From NCBI GenBank assembly GCA_030704615.1, contig CM060732.1:23310001-23374000 (forward strand): a stretch of 64,000 bases of DNA, in the 5' to 3' direction. Under the pieces are notes generated by a model. That model was not told the DNA's origin. It ran no database searches and saw nothing but the letters and a program-made list of their open reading frames with translations. The DNA comes from Takakia lepidozioides (taxonomy: Eukaryota > Streptophyta > Takakiopsida > Takakiales > Takakiaceae). Made by a program: the position numbers and the translations under genes. The stretch's first letter is position 1. Every line of letters begins with the position of its first letter. This document shows positions 13,540-25,902 of the stretch, piece after piece.

Positions 13540-13869
13540 AACACATGGTGAATTTTTCCTACTTTTAAAGTAAGTTTAAAGAGTGATGCACAGTTCTGAA
13601 AAAAGATGCTAGTGAAGGAATTTTTTTTAAATAACTCAACAATCCCCTGTTGAGGGCGAGGAGTCGGATGTTCATTTGGAGACACAAGCGTAGCTTTAGG
13701 AAAGGGAAATCTAAAACGCAGCTCTCCTTTGATACCTCTAAGCGGAAGAGGGGTGGCTTGTAATATTTCCGTTCTCTTCTTTTGAACATTCTTCCCCTTC
13801 TGTTGAAGAGGTTCGCTGGTCTGTGCTCTCTTGCTATAGATCTCCTGTTCTTTGCGCAAATCCTGCATA

Positions 13870-15570
13870 GAAGGCGGCCTGCTACCTGCCTTCTACTCGC
13901 TTCTTGTAGATTCCATTCTGCAGAAGGTCTCTTCTAGTTCCTTGGGTTATTGGGCGGTGCCCCCTTTTTCATCCTTTATGGTATGTTCTCCAGGTTATTT
14001 TTTCCTCGCCCCCCTGTTCACTTAAATTTATTTATTTTAAGATAAAAAAACTAACTAAGGCTGGTGTGAACTGGTCAACAAAAGGGGAGAAGATGACAAA
14101 GTATTTCCTTAACAAATGCATGGTTACATGCTAGCCCCGCCCTCGCATAGTTCGCATAGTTATGAATTGGTTGTGAAATGATTGACAAAATAATTCGAGA
14201 GATTAAATGCTCCATAGGGCCCAAATGCAAAAATTATGAAACCGCCTCGATGAGGATTTTCTAGCAGTATCAAGACCAAGACCGCGGAGGGAGGCCTTAT
14301 GGTTTGGGAGATCTCAACGACGCTAACAAAACCAACAAACTGCCTCACTTAATATATTGATATTATCTAATTGAAGTTATAAATTATTGGAGATTCTTTG
14401 AATGTAAGATGACAAAAATGGAAAATGGAAATGGTGATTTGTCGTGAATGATTTTATATATTTATTAGATTCATTGTTGGTTTATGAAGGTTGATATTAA
14501 TATATCCTGTAAAATTGTTGGGCGAAATCTTGGTGCTTTATTGTATAAAAAATAATAATAATCTAAAATATTATGAAAAAAAGTTAAAAAAAAATTCTGA
14601 GTTATGTCCACCTGCTATAAGAACATTCTTACTTCAGTCACTGCTAATTAAAGCTAATTGAGCAAAATTAGCTGAGATAACTATAGCATAATTGGATGCT
14701 CAACTTAATTATCTTCGGTTGCTATTTTGGTACTTTCACTTGAATCATTGCTACTTAAAACTAACTTAAGCCAATTGAGCAAAATTAGCTCAAATAAAAA
14801 CTTGGGCATAATATCTCATTGAATAATCAGCCACGTAAGGATCATTTGACTTCAGATCCATTAAATGTTGACGTTGCCAAAATGTTAATGAACACATTTT
14901 ATTTTCTAAAATACAATTATATTGAAAAACTAAAAGACTATTTATTTCGTTACATATAAAATATTTTTGAGAAACTAACACAATGTTTATGATTCATTAT
15001 TAAAACCATGGTTTATGTATAATTACATTATTATAATATTAATAATGTTCTATCAGACAAATCGCAGCTCAAAAATTGATAAAAAAAATTTAATATGTAA
15101 TCATTGATGAGCTGATGAAGCTTTTGCTTTGTCACTACTGCAAATACCAAGTGACCCTTGCTGATAGCCAATTGCTTATAGCTGATGGCAAATTGTTTAT
15201 GGCTGATGATAAATTGCTTATGGCTGATGGCATAAAGTTGAACTTAGATCAATCAAGTTAGTCAAGAAGCACTTTGGATCAACACTAAAACAATTAAGGA
15301 CTACATTATTAGCAAGGAACTGGTGTAGACTAATTGATTAAACTCCCTTATAAGATAAGCATGTTCGTATGTCTCTTTGTTTTTTTTTTCTTTGCTTCTT
15401 TATTGGGTTTTGGGTCAAACATATGAAAAGAAACCCTAACAAAAGAACAAAATTCTTTACAAATGGTGCACTGATACATCAATAAGCAATTGCAGCTGAA
15501 CCAGGTACCAGAGCAATGCTCTACAGGGCAAGAGGACCCAACAATATATCAAGGACTAAGGCCAACATAC
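13870..15570. other. AT-rich intergenic stretch
   Basis: Strongly AT-rich with many short homopolymers and no supportable gene. Around 14641-14810 two blocks share a string like AATTGAGCAAAATTAGCT. The missing 3' exons of the aminopeptidase remnant (its metal-binding domain) were looked for here on the minus strand and not found. Confidence 0.5.
15160..15235. repeat. about 21-bp tandem repeat
   Basis: Four imperfect copies of a unit close to TTGCTTATGGCTGATGGCAAA in an AT-rich spacer. Confidence 0.65.
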
Positions 15571-17648
15571 CTGGCCCCAGAGTCGCAGAGGTACATGGCA
15601 TCCAGGCTGCATTTCTGCACAGGTCTCTGGCTTTGCTGCATAGTGAATTATGGATGCATTTCCTCCCACAGAACTGATTGTTTCAAAGATCAAACCCCTA
15701 AAATGTTGCTCTCCACTCCAACAACCAGCACCAAAGTGCATCTTTCAAAAACTCCATATACTCCATACATCAAAACCATACCAACTACTGCAAATCCACC
15801 TTCCATTCACTTTCATCAAGCATGGTTTCAGACAATCTTACTGTTGGAACGTCGGCAACCAGGAATGCAACCTGCTCATGCATATAATGACCCTAGCAAA
15901 TCACCTAAGCCAAAATAAACAGGAAGGTAAGAATGTAGAATCAGAACGAGGAAGGACAGAACTTGCAGATAGCACAGCTTAATTATTCCTCAATACAAGT
16001 TTACCGACCCAAGCAGATAAAGCTGAAGTAAGGTGGTGTGGTAACACGGCATCACAATGGACCATGTGTGTAAAGCTCTAAGCTTTGGATGGTCAAAACA
16101 ATGATATAGGAGTTATTGACCTCTTGCTTTGATCGAAAATCCTCCAACTTGTCACTCACAGTTACTTCTGTCAACTTCTCCTCCTCCCTGCAATTGCGAG
16201 TAATACACAAAATAATTAAAACCAGGCAAATTTATTAGAGTAGGTCTCACTGAAGCAGGCCCGCCAGCCTGTGGACTCTCAGGGGCAACATGTGAGTATG
16301 AAAATGCCTTCCTGGAGTCCCCAGGAGGTTCTGACACTGCAAGCTAAGTAACATCATTAATCCTTGACCATTGGCCTCAGTGAGTACATACAGTCACAGA
16401 AGAAGCCATCCATAATGGCTACAGCTTAACCTTAATTCATTTGTATAACCTCCCTCAAAAGATTAGAGCAAAATAAGTGAGGAAGTCACGCACAAACGCT
16501 TCCATTTGACAGAACCATTGACGTCTGGAAAATAGCCTGCTGCTCCATACAAGTCCTGCATCTGTACAGTACATCAACTCAATACCAATCCTTAACTTCT
16601 CTGACTTCTCCACAATATCAAATTTACTCCAAAATAAGGTTCAAGTATCATAGGAAACAAGGGAAACTGATTGGCACAGTATTATTAAGGTGAGGATATG
16701 CAGCATCCACATCTACTAAATCTAGTTCTAGTCTGGAGGCACTCCATCCCCCCATTTAATTACCACAGCATTACAATAATCTTAGGAAGCCAAGGGTCTA
16801 AGGGGACATCAGCGGACGCATATATGCAAACCAGAACAAATGGATACCTGGGTGTCAAGCCAAGCAAGATAAGAAACAACAGCTGCTCTATCAGGAATGT
16901 GTGCTTTCCTCAAACCCTCTAGCTCCATCTGGATGCTGTACTACAACCGTCCACTAGTTAAAGTTTACCAGCTCACATGGCTGTCAGCACAGACTCACAG
17001 TGGACATATTCACATGACTGTCCAGTTAAAAACAGGGAATATCCCCTAGTAGCTCATGCACACTCAAAAACCCACAGGGTTTGTAACAAAGAAACAGAGT
17101 CCTGAAAAGTGCATTTAGCCAAACAGAGTATACTACCTGAATGTGCCTGGCAGAATCAATAAGGGAGAAAGGTAGGTGGTTATAATCCCATATTAGAAAC
17201 TGATATCAAACCTTACCATAACAAAGCATCTGGCAGTGCCTCTATATCTTCGAAGTGATTTACTGAATGCAGGGCAGCCACGAACTGACATGTTTGTCCT
17301 AGCCATTGTTCCTTGTCTTATTATTGATCCGGATGTATCATGATGGGTGCGAAGGAATGAGCAGAAGCCTTCACAAAATACGAGACCATACAGCTCACAT
17401 GACAATTAGGTCGATCGTGGAAGGCACATCTCAGCAATTGGCCACAAGAAAATGAAATTTACCTTCAAAGCTTTTGCAAGTGCAAGGGGTGACTGCTGCA
17501 GCAAGACTCGATCAACTGGAAGATGAGAGTAGACAACATAACTGCATGTGCCTGGGTCAATCCATATCAATGTTTCCCTGTCTATATCTGCAACATCATC
17601 AACAGAAGCAATGACAATACCTTCCCCATTGTCGTCGTGTCCTCCAAA
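15571..17648 (-). pseudogene. Xaa-Pro aminopeptidase (aminopeptidase P) central fragment with a frameshift
   Basis: Metallopeptidase family M24 removes N-terminal residues that precede proline. Exons read on the minus strand: 17648-17463 (WIDPGTCSYVVYS then SPLALAKALK), 16940-16848 (MELEGLRKAHIPDRAAVVSY then LAWLDTQ), 16561-about 16497 (MQDLYGAAGYF), 16336-16251 (linker), about 16187-16121 (KLTEVTVSDKLEDFRSKQ) and 15708-15571 (FRGLIFETISSVGGNASIIH then YAAKPETCAEMQP). Order and motifs fit plant aminopeptidase P from the inter-domain region into the catalytic fold. In the last exon the expected continuation (DAMYLCDSGA) is present but one nucleotide out of frame, at about 15601-15606. The N-terminal creatinase-like domain and all exons after 15571, which carry the metal ligands, were not found. 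A LINE-bearing insertion lies just upstream. Probably a broken gene; an assembly indel could explain the frameshift but not the missing ends. Confidence 0.75.
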
Positions 17649-17688
17649 CTTCCATCACGCTGCTCAGATCCTGACAAGGGTCAATACT

Positions 17689-17872
17689 TAGTTCTCATTT
17701 GGTCTGGAACTAATAAACTTACCCTAAGAAAAAAAAATTGCATGCGTTCCAAAATGGATGTGACAATGGATGACAACCATCCAACAAAAACATTGGTCCT
17801 CAAAAAGTTGGTCCTATGACAAGCGGGAGAAACCAATTGCGGAGTCTTTGCCTGAGGGCAGGGCCAACAAAA
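17689..17872. repeat. dispersed repeat, copy 1
   Basis: About 184 bp sharing high identity with 25711-25900, including TGACAATGGATGACAACCAT and CATTTGGTCTGGAACTAA. Both copies are in the same orientation and stop at GGGCAGGGCCAACAAAA, after which the flanks differ completely. No terminal inverted repeats were seen. Type unknown. Confidence 0.8.
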
Positions 17873-17939
17873 CCATGGCGAGCTTTCCAAACCATCTCTG
17901 AGCTTATTGCCCAGCCTTCCGGGCCTCTCGGCCACAACA

Positions 17940-19745
17940 CCTAAATCAATGGCAGATTTTGCAGCTTTTCCGTAGTGACATAAACTCCTTAGACCCTTCT
18001 CATGAGCAAACCGCCTGTTTATTACACACTCCTACTATACTTTCTCAGCAGTATGGCTCACAACTTGAGGGGGACTTCTCAGATTTAGAACTAGGGGAGG
18101 CCCTATCTAAGCTGCAAAATAACAAATCACTTGGTATGGATGGTGTATCAGTTGAGGTGGCCAGACATTTAAGGGGATTTCATAGCCATGGCCAATCACT
18201 TGTTTCATCGGGGACACATGCCCCCACTGATGTCTCAGGGGGTGATTACCTTGCTATACAAAAAATGGGATAGAACAAACATTTCCAATTACCGCCCTAT
18301 AACCTTACTAAACGTAGCTCATAAAATCATAGCAAAGGCTCTGGCCCTTAGGCTTCAACCTCTCCGTCCATCCATCCTAACCAAACAGGATTTATCAAGG
18401 GCAGATGTATACTGGATAATCTCCTCCTCGCATAGGAAATCCCAGACTATGACTCAAGGACCAATCAAGCCATAGCCCTTTTTCTTTTGGATTTTGAAAA
18501 GGCTTTCGATCGTGTAGAATGGCCTTACGTGCTTGCGGCTCTGGCAAAACTTGGCTTCCCCCGTCCTTTTGCAAATGGGTTAGGATACTTCTTACCTCTT
18601 CACCTAGCAGGGTCACTGTAAATGGCCATTTATCTACCTCCTTCCCTCTTCAGCGGTCTGTACGGCAGGGTGCCCCTCTCACCCGTTCTGTTTCTAGTGG
18701 TGGCGGATACCTTGGGACATCATATGGGGGGCAGAAGGCTCATCTCAGAACAAAAGACCACACGTAGCCTGGGTTCAGATCTGTTTACCAAAGAAAAAAA
18801 GTGGGTTGGGGGTACTGGACCCCGAAATCCAAATAGTGGTCATCCTGGGGAAATGGATACCCCGTTTTCTTGGACCAGAGGGGGGATGCTGGAAATTCTT
18901 GGTCTATGACCACATTGTGAATTCCTCTCCCCTCAAAAACACCCCATGGACCCCCTCCCTGTGCTGGATCATACAAGGCTTTAACCTTAAAACTGTGGGC
19001 TCCTCTCTATGGTCAAATATCTGGTTGGCATGGGGACAGCTCAGGAAAATTCTCACAAAAGCCCAGCCAAGTGACTTCCACGAAATAAAAAGACAACATC
19101 TGTTTCTCAACACCATACCTCTAACCACATCTCAAAAAAACCAAGCCAAGAGATGGTCCCATTGGCACTGCCTCGGAATCAGACAGATGCACAACATTTG
19201 GTCGGGAGATAGTCTTAGATCTGAGGAATCGGTGGCTCAATCGGTGGGGATGGCCCGGGCCTCCAAAGGCTATAAGGAAATAACTCAAGCAATCCTTGCA
19301 CAGTGGCTGACTACCCTTACTGATGGTCCTCCCCAACCAACTTCCAACTCTTGGGGCCTTGTCATATTGCAAAATCAGCTTACCATTCTGTTTTTAGATG
19401 ATATCACCTTGAATGATATGTCAGTCTATACCTTTTCCATTGACACTATCTCACTTAGGCTTACACTTACCTCTCCAAACCATGTGCGTATAAATCTCAT
19501 GACTCTTACTCCAGTGAGAATCTACTGTTGGACGTCCCCTGATAGAGCTATGGATCCCCAGCCACCCCTCACCATCACAACTAGGGCATGGCTTATTTCC
19601 AACTCCTTCGTGTGGATTCTAGGTAGACCTCTTGCGGAAATGGACATTGATCCCCATGAATGGTCGTGGAAATTCAACAATGCTCTAGAGCCTTTCTTTG
19701 CTTACACAACTAAGAAGGGCTACGGAGCCCTATCAGTCTCTCAAC
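17940..19745 (+). mobile_element. LINE (L1-like) reverse transcriptase, truncated and frameshifted
   Basis: RT motifs appear in order across shifting frames: LGEALSKLQNNKSLGMDGVS (motif 0/1), NYRPITLLNVAHKIIAKAL, FLLDFEKAFDRVEW (motif A with one catalytic Asp) and a VRQGAPL-like segment. A post-RT region follows (18806-19745) with W-rich blocks, one open frame of 319 codons. The FADD-type motif C could not be found intact and at least three frame changes are needed. No endonuclease domain lies upstream, so the copy is 5' truncated. The 3' side is cut at 19745 by a hAT-like terminus. Confidence 0.75.
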
Positions 19746-19870
19746 CAGTGTTGGGCGGTTCTTAGCTTTTTCTAATATCCGCCGGGTCCGGATAGTTGCC
19801 AAATTAAAGAGGGATACATCCGGCGGATCCGGATATTAACAAAATCTGAATGTTTAATATCCGCCGATTA
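19746..19870 (+). mobile_element. hAT-like transposon terminus
   Basis: Begins CAGTGTTGGGCGGTTC, the classic start of hAT terminal inverted repeats (CAGNGTTG...). It is followed by a run of short palindromic motifs such as ATCCGGCGGATCCGGATATT, typical of hAT subterminal regions. The hAT transposase remnant at 20520-21030 lies inside on the minus strand, as expected if this is its 3' end. A matching right terminus with an 8-bp target duplication (CTCTCAAC predicted) was not found. Confidence 0.6.
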
Positions 19871-20519
19871 TGCATAATAATGTTTTTCAAAAATCTGTCG
19901 GATATAAATAAATCCGGATATTCAGATTATAATATCCGGCGGTTGTAGAGTGGTCCGGATATGGAATCCGGATATAGGTAATATGATATTAATAATTTTA
20001 AATTATTCAATAGATTAAATATTTTAAAAACTAATAAAATTAAATAGCAAGTTAATTCAGACCAATGGTTGAATAACCTAAGTTTTGTTTCTTTTTAGAA
20101 AAAGGAGGAAGCCCTATATATCATTTTCAAAATAAACCATGAAAAATGAACCATGAAAAAGACCATTTGCCATATGCCATACATTGAGCAAACTTCTTGA
20201 ATTGTTCCACATGCTAACTATGACTTACCCTTTGAAAAATGTAATACGAGAGTTGAAAAGGAAAGAGCTAAAGCAAGAGCTTGAGCTTGAAAGAACTCAA
20301 ACTACCTCCACAAAGTAACCAACAATGTCATTTAAAGCAGAAAACAAGTAAGCAAGAAGAAATTGTTCCACCGTCATTTTGGCTATCTATAAAGCATTGT
20401 GACTAACACTTTGCTTCTGGAAATGTAAGAAAATTATAGCTGAATGGAATTATCATCTTCAAAAATCAGAGATGCCTCAAATTCATCTTCCAACTCTTCA
20501 ATCAATCGTGCCTCGGATT

Positions 20520-21030
20520 CCTAAAAATCATCATAAGCTTTGCAACCCTCTCTTGCATCACTAGGCCAGTTCTTCTCCATAAGCAATAACTTGTCCAAAT
20601 TATCGGTATCAAGGCGACATCATCTCAGTGAAGTGAGCACCCCAGCAATGGAAAACAACCTCTCCGTCTCAATTTGGCTACCAACTATGCCAAGAATTTG
20701 ACGAGCCAAGAAACCAACCGTGGAAAACTTGGATTCATACCTCTTCCACCATTGCAATGGATCATTGCATTGTTCCCCTTTAATTGTCATGTGCCGGAAG
20801 AGAAACAATTCTCTTTTGACCAATTCCAGAATTGTCTCTGCCTCACTAGCACCAGCTCCAAATAAGTTATCAGCAGTCTCTATGTCCTCATGGTTATAGC
20901 CAACCCCCATAGAAAACGCGGGGTTCAAGTGACGATAAGAAGCAAGCAACAATGGAATCAAAGTTTTGGAATCATACTCCTCCACAATCTTCAATGTTGC
21001 TTGCCTACCAAGACTTGACAAGAGTGCCAA
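20520..21030 (-). pseudogene. hAT transposase C-terminal (dimerisation) fragment
   Basis: The minus-strand frame 21030-20620 ends in the hAT dimerisation domain: PLQWWKRYESKFSTVGFLAR followed by QILGIVGSQIETERLFSIAG. The W..N/Y....P.L...A...L.I..S....ER.FS.AG pattern is diagnostic. After an in-frame stop the same frame continues with recognisable tail sequence (CRLDTDNLDKLLLMEKNWPS). The RNase-H-like catalytic core and the BED finger were not found upstream, so this is a 5'-deleted, inactive copy. Confidence 0.85.
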
Positions 21031-21454
21031 GATACGGAGTTACACGAATTAAGCAAGAAAACAAGAGGGTTGTTGCAGTCAAACCTCTTCCAGTGGCTAT
21101 AAAATGACTGAATTTTTTTCCAGATATGTTTAGCAAAGGAACAGGAGACAAATCAATGCTCCAAAGATTTTGCCGACAGGTCATAACACGAAAGACAGAG
21201 GTTTATGAGGAGAAGGTTGGGAAGAGGAGAATGGAAGGATTTTGTTGCAGAGTTTCCATAGGAGAGCCGAAATCTTAACTGTCTTTTGTTTAAGCTAGAC
21301 ATTAGCCCAAAATGTAACGGCCTATGCCATTGGCCCATGTGTGAAGAATTGTAATCTAAGCCCAAGTGCAATATCTTATGTATCCATGTGCATCTCCCAT
21401 GTAGAGGCCCAAGTGCGACCTTCATTGTCCAATGTCACCTAAGCCCAAGTGCAA

Positions 21455-21690
21455 TCCCAAAGCCCACTTTGCTATTTTTGCAATCTCCCCTGTCGAGCTT
21501 CATATATTGATATATCCACTTTGCTATTTTTCGCAAATTCCAGCCACCAAAAGTACTTGAAATTCCAAATCTCCAACGTGAAGGGCTAATCACTACTCCA
21601 GGAAAGCCCACTTTGCTATTTTTCCAGAATTTCCAATGACCAAAAGTACTCAAAATTCTACATCTCCCACACCGCAGGTCCAAAAATGAT
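21455..21690. repeat. diverged tandem repeat
   Basis: Three imperfect copies containing CCCACTTTGCTATTTTT followed by AATTCCA and CCAAAAGTACT. No coding potential is evident. Confidence 0.55.
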
Positions 21691-22129
21691 GGCACCCCTC
21701 CTCATCGAGGGCTTTCCAATGCAACGACATCAAGCTACTATCTGTCCTGATCATTCGGAATTGCTTTATAATCACGGTGACGCAAACATACACAAGATCC
21801 ATCACTATAGTTGAGAAGAACAACACTAAGGGATTTTGGGACCTGGGTTATCACCTTTCAGTCTCAAGGAAAAAGGAACTTGGAGGTGCATTAGGTTAGC
21901 TTATGCTAATATAAGCCACCTGCCACGTGTGCTGCCAAGTGTCTCCTGTTCCCTGTTCCCAATTCATGTTCCCGGTTTATGTTCCTAGTTCCATTAGTCT
22001 ACGACAGGCTTTTGTTGCTGCGAGAGATGGGCTGAATCTCACATGCGTTGGGCGAAGATTCAAGAGATCTGACCTTAGTGTCTTTTTAAGGAACCCTGGT
22101 GCCGGTATTTTTTTTGGAGCCTAGTCCAG

Positions 22130-22230
22130 GTCGGGATCCGCGTTTTTGAAATTGGAAAATCCGGGTTCGGGTTGGGATAGTTGCTGGAAAAATTTTACGG
22201 GTTCGGATCCAGGTCCTAATAATTTGATTA
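22130..22230. repeat. GC-rich transposon-end-like sequence
   Basis: Runs of GGGTTCGG, CGGGATCC and similar motifs (for example CCAGGTCGGGATCCGCG) look like subterminal repeats of a hAT-type element, similar in style to 19746-19870 and 25903-26133 but different in sequence. The partner end was not identified. Confidence 0.35.
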
Positions 22231-22369
22231 AATAAATTAGAAATATGAGATTAATTAGAGATAAGTTTTTTGTCACATTTAAATAAATATCAGATAAATG
22301 TCATATTTTAATTTTAAAAACAAGTTTTACATTTATTTATTAAAATTAAAACCCGATATTCAGGAAGAC

Positions 22370-23640
22370 ACCAAGCCAGACGGGACCAACAACTGGTGCT
22401 CTGTGCGGAGCACTGCGACTCAGCTCTCTGACGACACGACGCGCGGGTGGAAGTTCTTCCACCCCACCAATGCAGCGAAGCGCATGTCTGCACCCAATCA
22501 TGACCTTCACCGGCCTGCTGCGATGGATATGATTACTAGTAGAAGGTGCCATAACTGGCTCTATGCGACGATGCGCACCCAAGCATCTGCTTACCACAAT
22601 TTCTGGCCCACTCTGACGATCTGTGCTCGCAAGAACAAGCTTGGTTTGATCTCGAAGCCCTCACCCTACAGCGGCGGCACAAGGGCTACTTCTAAGTGTT
22701 TCAAACGATGGGCGGCCACTGGCCTTCGCGACGATTGCATGCCCCAAAGGTCTCGCACTTCACCCGGCTTCACCCCCAGTGGAGGACATAGTGCTGGCAT
22801 ATTCGAACTACTACTTATCTGCAAGCGACCTTCCTCCCTGCTGCTTCTCACTCTCGCTCACTGCTCTTTTGTCCGTCGCAAAACGATCTACTGTGTAAAG
22901 GCGCTTCTTTTCAACCTTTTTTGGAGTCTTTGGAGTGTTACGAACCCCTTCAAGTTCACCAAGACCTCGGCCGTATACAAGCCTACAGGAAGGGCCCCCT
23001 CAGCGCTCTCTCTCTTGGCACCCAGGGTCACAGCAATGCGTTATCCCACGACAAGGTGCCTCGGCGAAAGTTCTTTTGGAGCTTTCTGCTCAACTCAATC
23101 TTCTTCTTACCTCTTTCGACTTTGGCTGCTTACAAGCATGCGGAACACAAGAAGAAATCTTCCAAGGCGACCCATGCTGCACTCGCAAGACATTCTACAC
23201 AATCTGATAAGATCTCCTCTCTCATCTCTCCATTTTTCTGGCTCTTTTTCTTTGGTTTGATGCTCCCGGTCGATACCGCTCTGGCCATCTCCCCCCTTGG
23301 GGCTACATCCACCCACTACCTTTGCATCAACGTGCTATTCCCCACGAGCTGGAAATTCATAACCTCTCATACCTCGGGCTTCCGAGGGATGCATTTAAAC
23401 ACAGCTCAACGTCATGGCAAGAAAGTTGGCAATGGTGGGAGCCCTCTCTGGCTCGCTATCTATGGAGGAATTGCAGAACTGACGCAAAAACTTTCAGTTA
23501 TCAAGGCTCCAGTATTATGTTCTCAATTGTATGTCCTGGGTCTGACTCGTCTGACTCTCCCAGGCTCAATGCAAGGCACTCTGTCTCAAGTATGCACGTC
23601 AAGACTACCCTCCTATACTGGCAATTCGACCGCCACCCCC
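22370..23640 (+). pseudogene. degenerate coding-like block, possibly the pre-RT part of a LINE
   Basis: A locally GC-richer block with long overlapping open frames (22298-23260 and 22921-23664) that do not resemble a protein when read singly. In one frame, pieces such as DKVPRRKFFWSF and QAWFDLEALTLQRRHKGYF recall the linker between endonuclease and reverse transcriptase of plant LINEs, but stops and frame changes interrupt. No domain can be named with confidence. It abuts the PPR fragment that starts near 23655. Confidence 0.3.
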
Positions 23641-23654
23641 TGCCCCTACCAAAT

Positions 23655-25555
23655 GTCATTCTGAACAATACACCCGTGCACATGTATGCAAAATGTGAGT
23701 GCATCGAGGATGCAAAGAGCGTGCTCCACAGTATGGCTGAACGAGATGTGTTGTCGTGGAGTGCGATGATTGCAGGATATTCCACCTCCACCATGACCAC
23801 AGCCTCCGAAAGAGGACCAAGAGAGGGAGTCTACCATACTTCTGGCACTTCTGGGCATGTGAGGACACTATGTGAGGCAGGGCAGCTGAAAGAGGCTCTA
23901 CAGATTTTGAGCGAAGGAGGCATTTCTGCAGATTCACTACTTATGTTTATCTCTTGCATAAGTGCATCAAGATGCAAGGCCTTGAAGCTGGAAATCATGT
24001 GCACTCTCACATTATCCAAACTGGATTCAATCCCAACGTTTTTCTGCTCACCACCCTGGTCAACATGTATGTTAAATACGGGAGTATCATGGATGCACAC
24101 CAAGCCTTCAAAACAATGCCTGAACGAGATCTGGTTATGTGGAACATAATAATGGCAAGATTTACCAAGCATGGATGTGGTAAAAATGCTTTGGAGACAT
24201 ATAGGCAGATGATACGGGCAGGGGTGAAGCCCAACCACATCACGTTTGTATGCCTTTGCAATGCATGTGCAAAGCCTGGCAGCCCTGGAAAAGCGCAAAG
24301 ATGTGCATGTTGACATCATCAAAGCTGGAGTTGTACCAAATGTCATTCTGAACACTGCCCTGGCAGCTCTGGAAAAGGGCAAAGAGGTCCATGGCGACAT
24401 CGTCAGAGCTGGAATTGTACCAACTGTTATTCTGAACTATACCCTGGTGATCATGTATGCGAAATGTGGGTGCATCAAGGAGGCAAAGGGAGGGTTTGAC
24501 ACTATGGCTGAACGAGATGCGGTGTCGTGGAATGTGATGCTTGCAGGGTATCCATGGCTTGGACGTGGTGTGGAGGCTTTGGAGACCTATGACCAATTGA
24601 CAGGGAAAGGGGTGAAACCCTACCACAGCACGTTTGTGTGCATATGCAATGTGTGTGCAAGCCTAGCAGCTCTCGGAAAGGACAAAGAGGTCCATGGTGA
24701 CATTGTCAGAGCTGGAATCGTGCCAAATGTCATTCTGAACCATACCCCCGTGGACATGTATGCAAAATGTGGGTGCATGAAGGATGCAAAGATCGTGCTC
24801 GACAGTATGGCTGAACGAGATGTGATGTCGTGGAGTGCGCCCTACCACAACACGTTTGTGTGCATTTGCAATGTGTATGCAAGCCTGGCAGCTCTAGAAA
24901 AGAATAAAGAGGTCCAAGGCGACATTGTCAGAGATGAAATTGTACCAAATGTCATTCTGAACACTTGCTTCAAGCTGACCCCACGCCTCGCCAGTGCAGC
25001 TCACAACCTGCAGACACTCTACCTGCTGATCAGGCCTCTCATCTCAAATACCACAGCGCAACCTGCTGCAATCATGGAGAAGCTGCAGCTCGCATACTCC
25101 CCCAGGCTTCCTTGGTACAGTAAGGCACACACACTCAGTACCTGCAATGATAGTTTGAAATGTTGGGAGTCCCCGTACAGCAACAATACCCCTGTTGGCG
25201 ATAAGGCCCGTGTGGACAGGTAGCAGTTCTTTCTGTATCTGCGCACCCTTTTCAAAATGGCAAATCAGCAAAGCCAAGCCTTATCAATGTGGGAAAAGAA
25301 TCTGAAACAGGTCATGGGCAGTCGTGCCCAACTGAAAGAACCCCAATTGAACGCATGTGCAAACCTGGCAGACCTGGAAAAACGCAAACATGTGCATGTC
25401 GACATCTTCAAAGCTGGAGTTGTACCAAATGCCATTCTGAACACTGCCCTGACAGCTCTGGAAGAGGGCAAAGAGGTCCATGGCAACATCGTCAGAGCTG
25501 GAATTGTACCAACTGTCATTCTGAACAATACCCTGGTGGACATGTATGCAAAATA
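23655..25555 (+). pseudogene. PLS-type pentatricopeptide repeat (PPR) gene, degenerate
   Basis: PPR proteins bind organellar RNA one base per repeat. Repeated 31-36 residue motifs are visible, for example VDMYAKCGCMKDAKIVLDSM, AERDVMSWSA, GVKPYHSTFVCICN and GKEVHGDIVRAGIVPTVILN, in the L and S style of land-plant PLS proteins. The longest frame is 24246-25223. The expected upstream part (LCEAGQLKEALQILSEGG at about 23860) and several repeats lie in other frames. Segments 24296-24470 and 25385-25555 are near-identical, showing an internal duplication, and 24985-25250 is non-PPR sequence inserted between repeats. No organellar targeting peptide or E/DYW domain was found. Non-functional as it stands; related to the fragment at 59440-60775. 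Confidence 0.75.
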
Positions 25556-25710
25556 TTCACTTCCAAATCCTCATCAATGATGTAAACCTGTACAACTTTA
25601 TTTACAGGAAACATGAGGTATTTGAACATATGAGAGAAAAACCCCAAAACCTGGGAAAGAACAAGGGAGGGAGGAAAGGGCAGCAAGCTAAACTAAACTA
25701 TTCAAAATTA

Positions 25711-25900
25711 TCAGTCCTCATTTGGTCTGGAACTAAACTAGGTACCCTAAAAATAAATCACTTCATGGCACGGTCCAAAATGGATGTGACAATGGATGAC
25801 AACCATCCAACAAAAACATTGGTCCCTCAAAAAGTTGGTCCCCTGATAAGTGGGAGAAGCCACTTGCATAGTCTCTGCCCGAGGGCAGGGCCAACAAAAA
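25711..25900. repeat. dispersed repeat, copy 2
   Basis: Second copy of the element at 17689-17872, same orientation, with about ten scattered differences and a few indels. Here it is followed directly by the GC-rich hAT-like block. Confidence 0.8.
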
Positions 25901-25902
25901 CC

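Noticed and set aside
17193-17405. 70-codon open frame on the minus strand with plausible splice sites within the aminopeptidase P remnant
   Set aside because: Neighbouring exons join in phase without it (KALK to YSIQMELEG), and it adds sequence with no counterpart in the family, so it is treated as intron.
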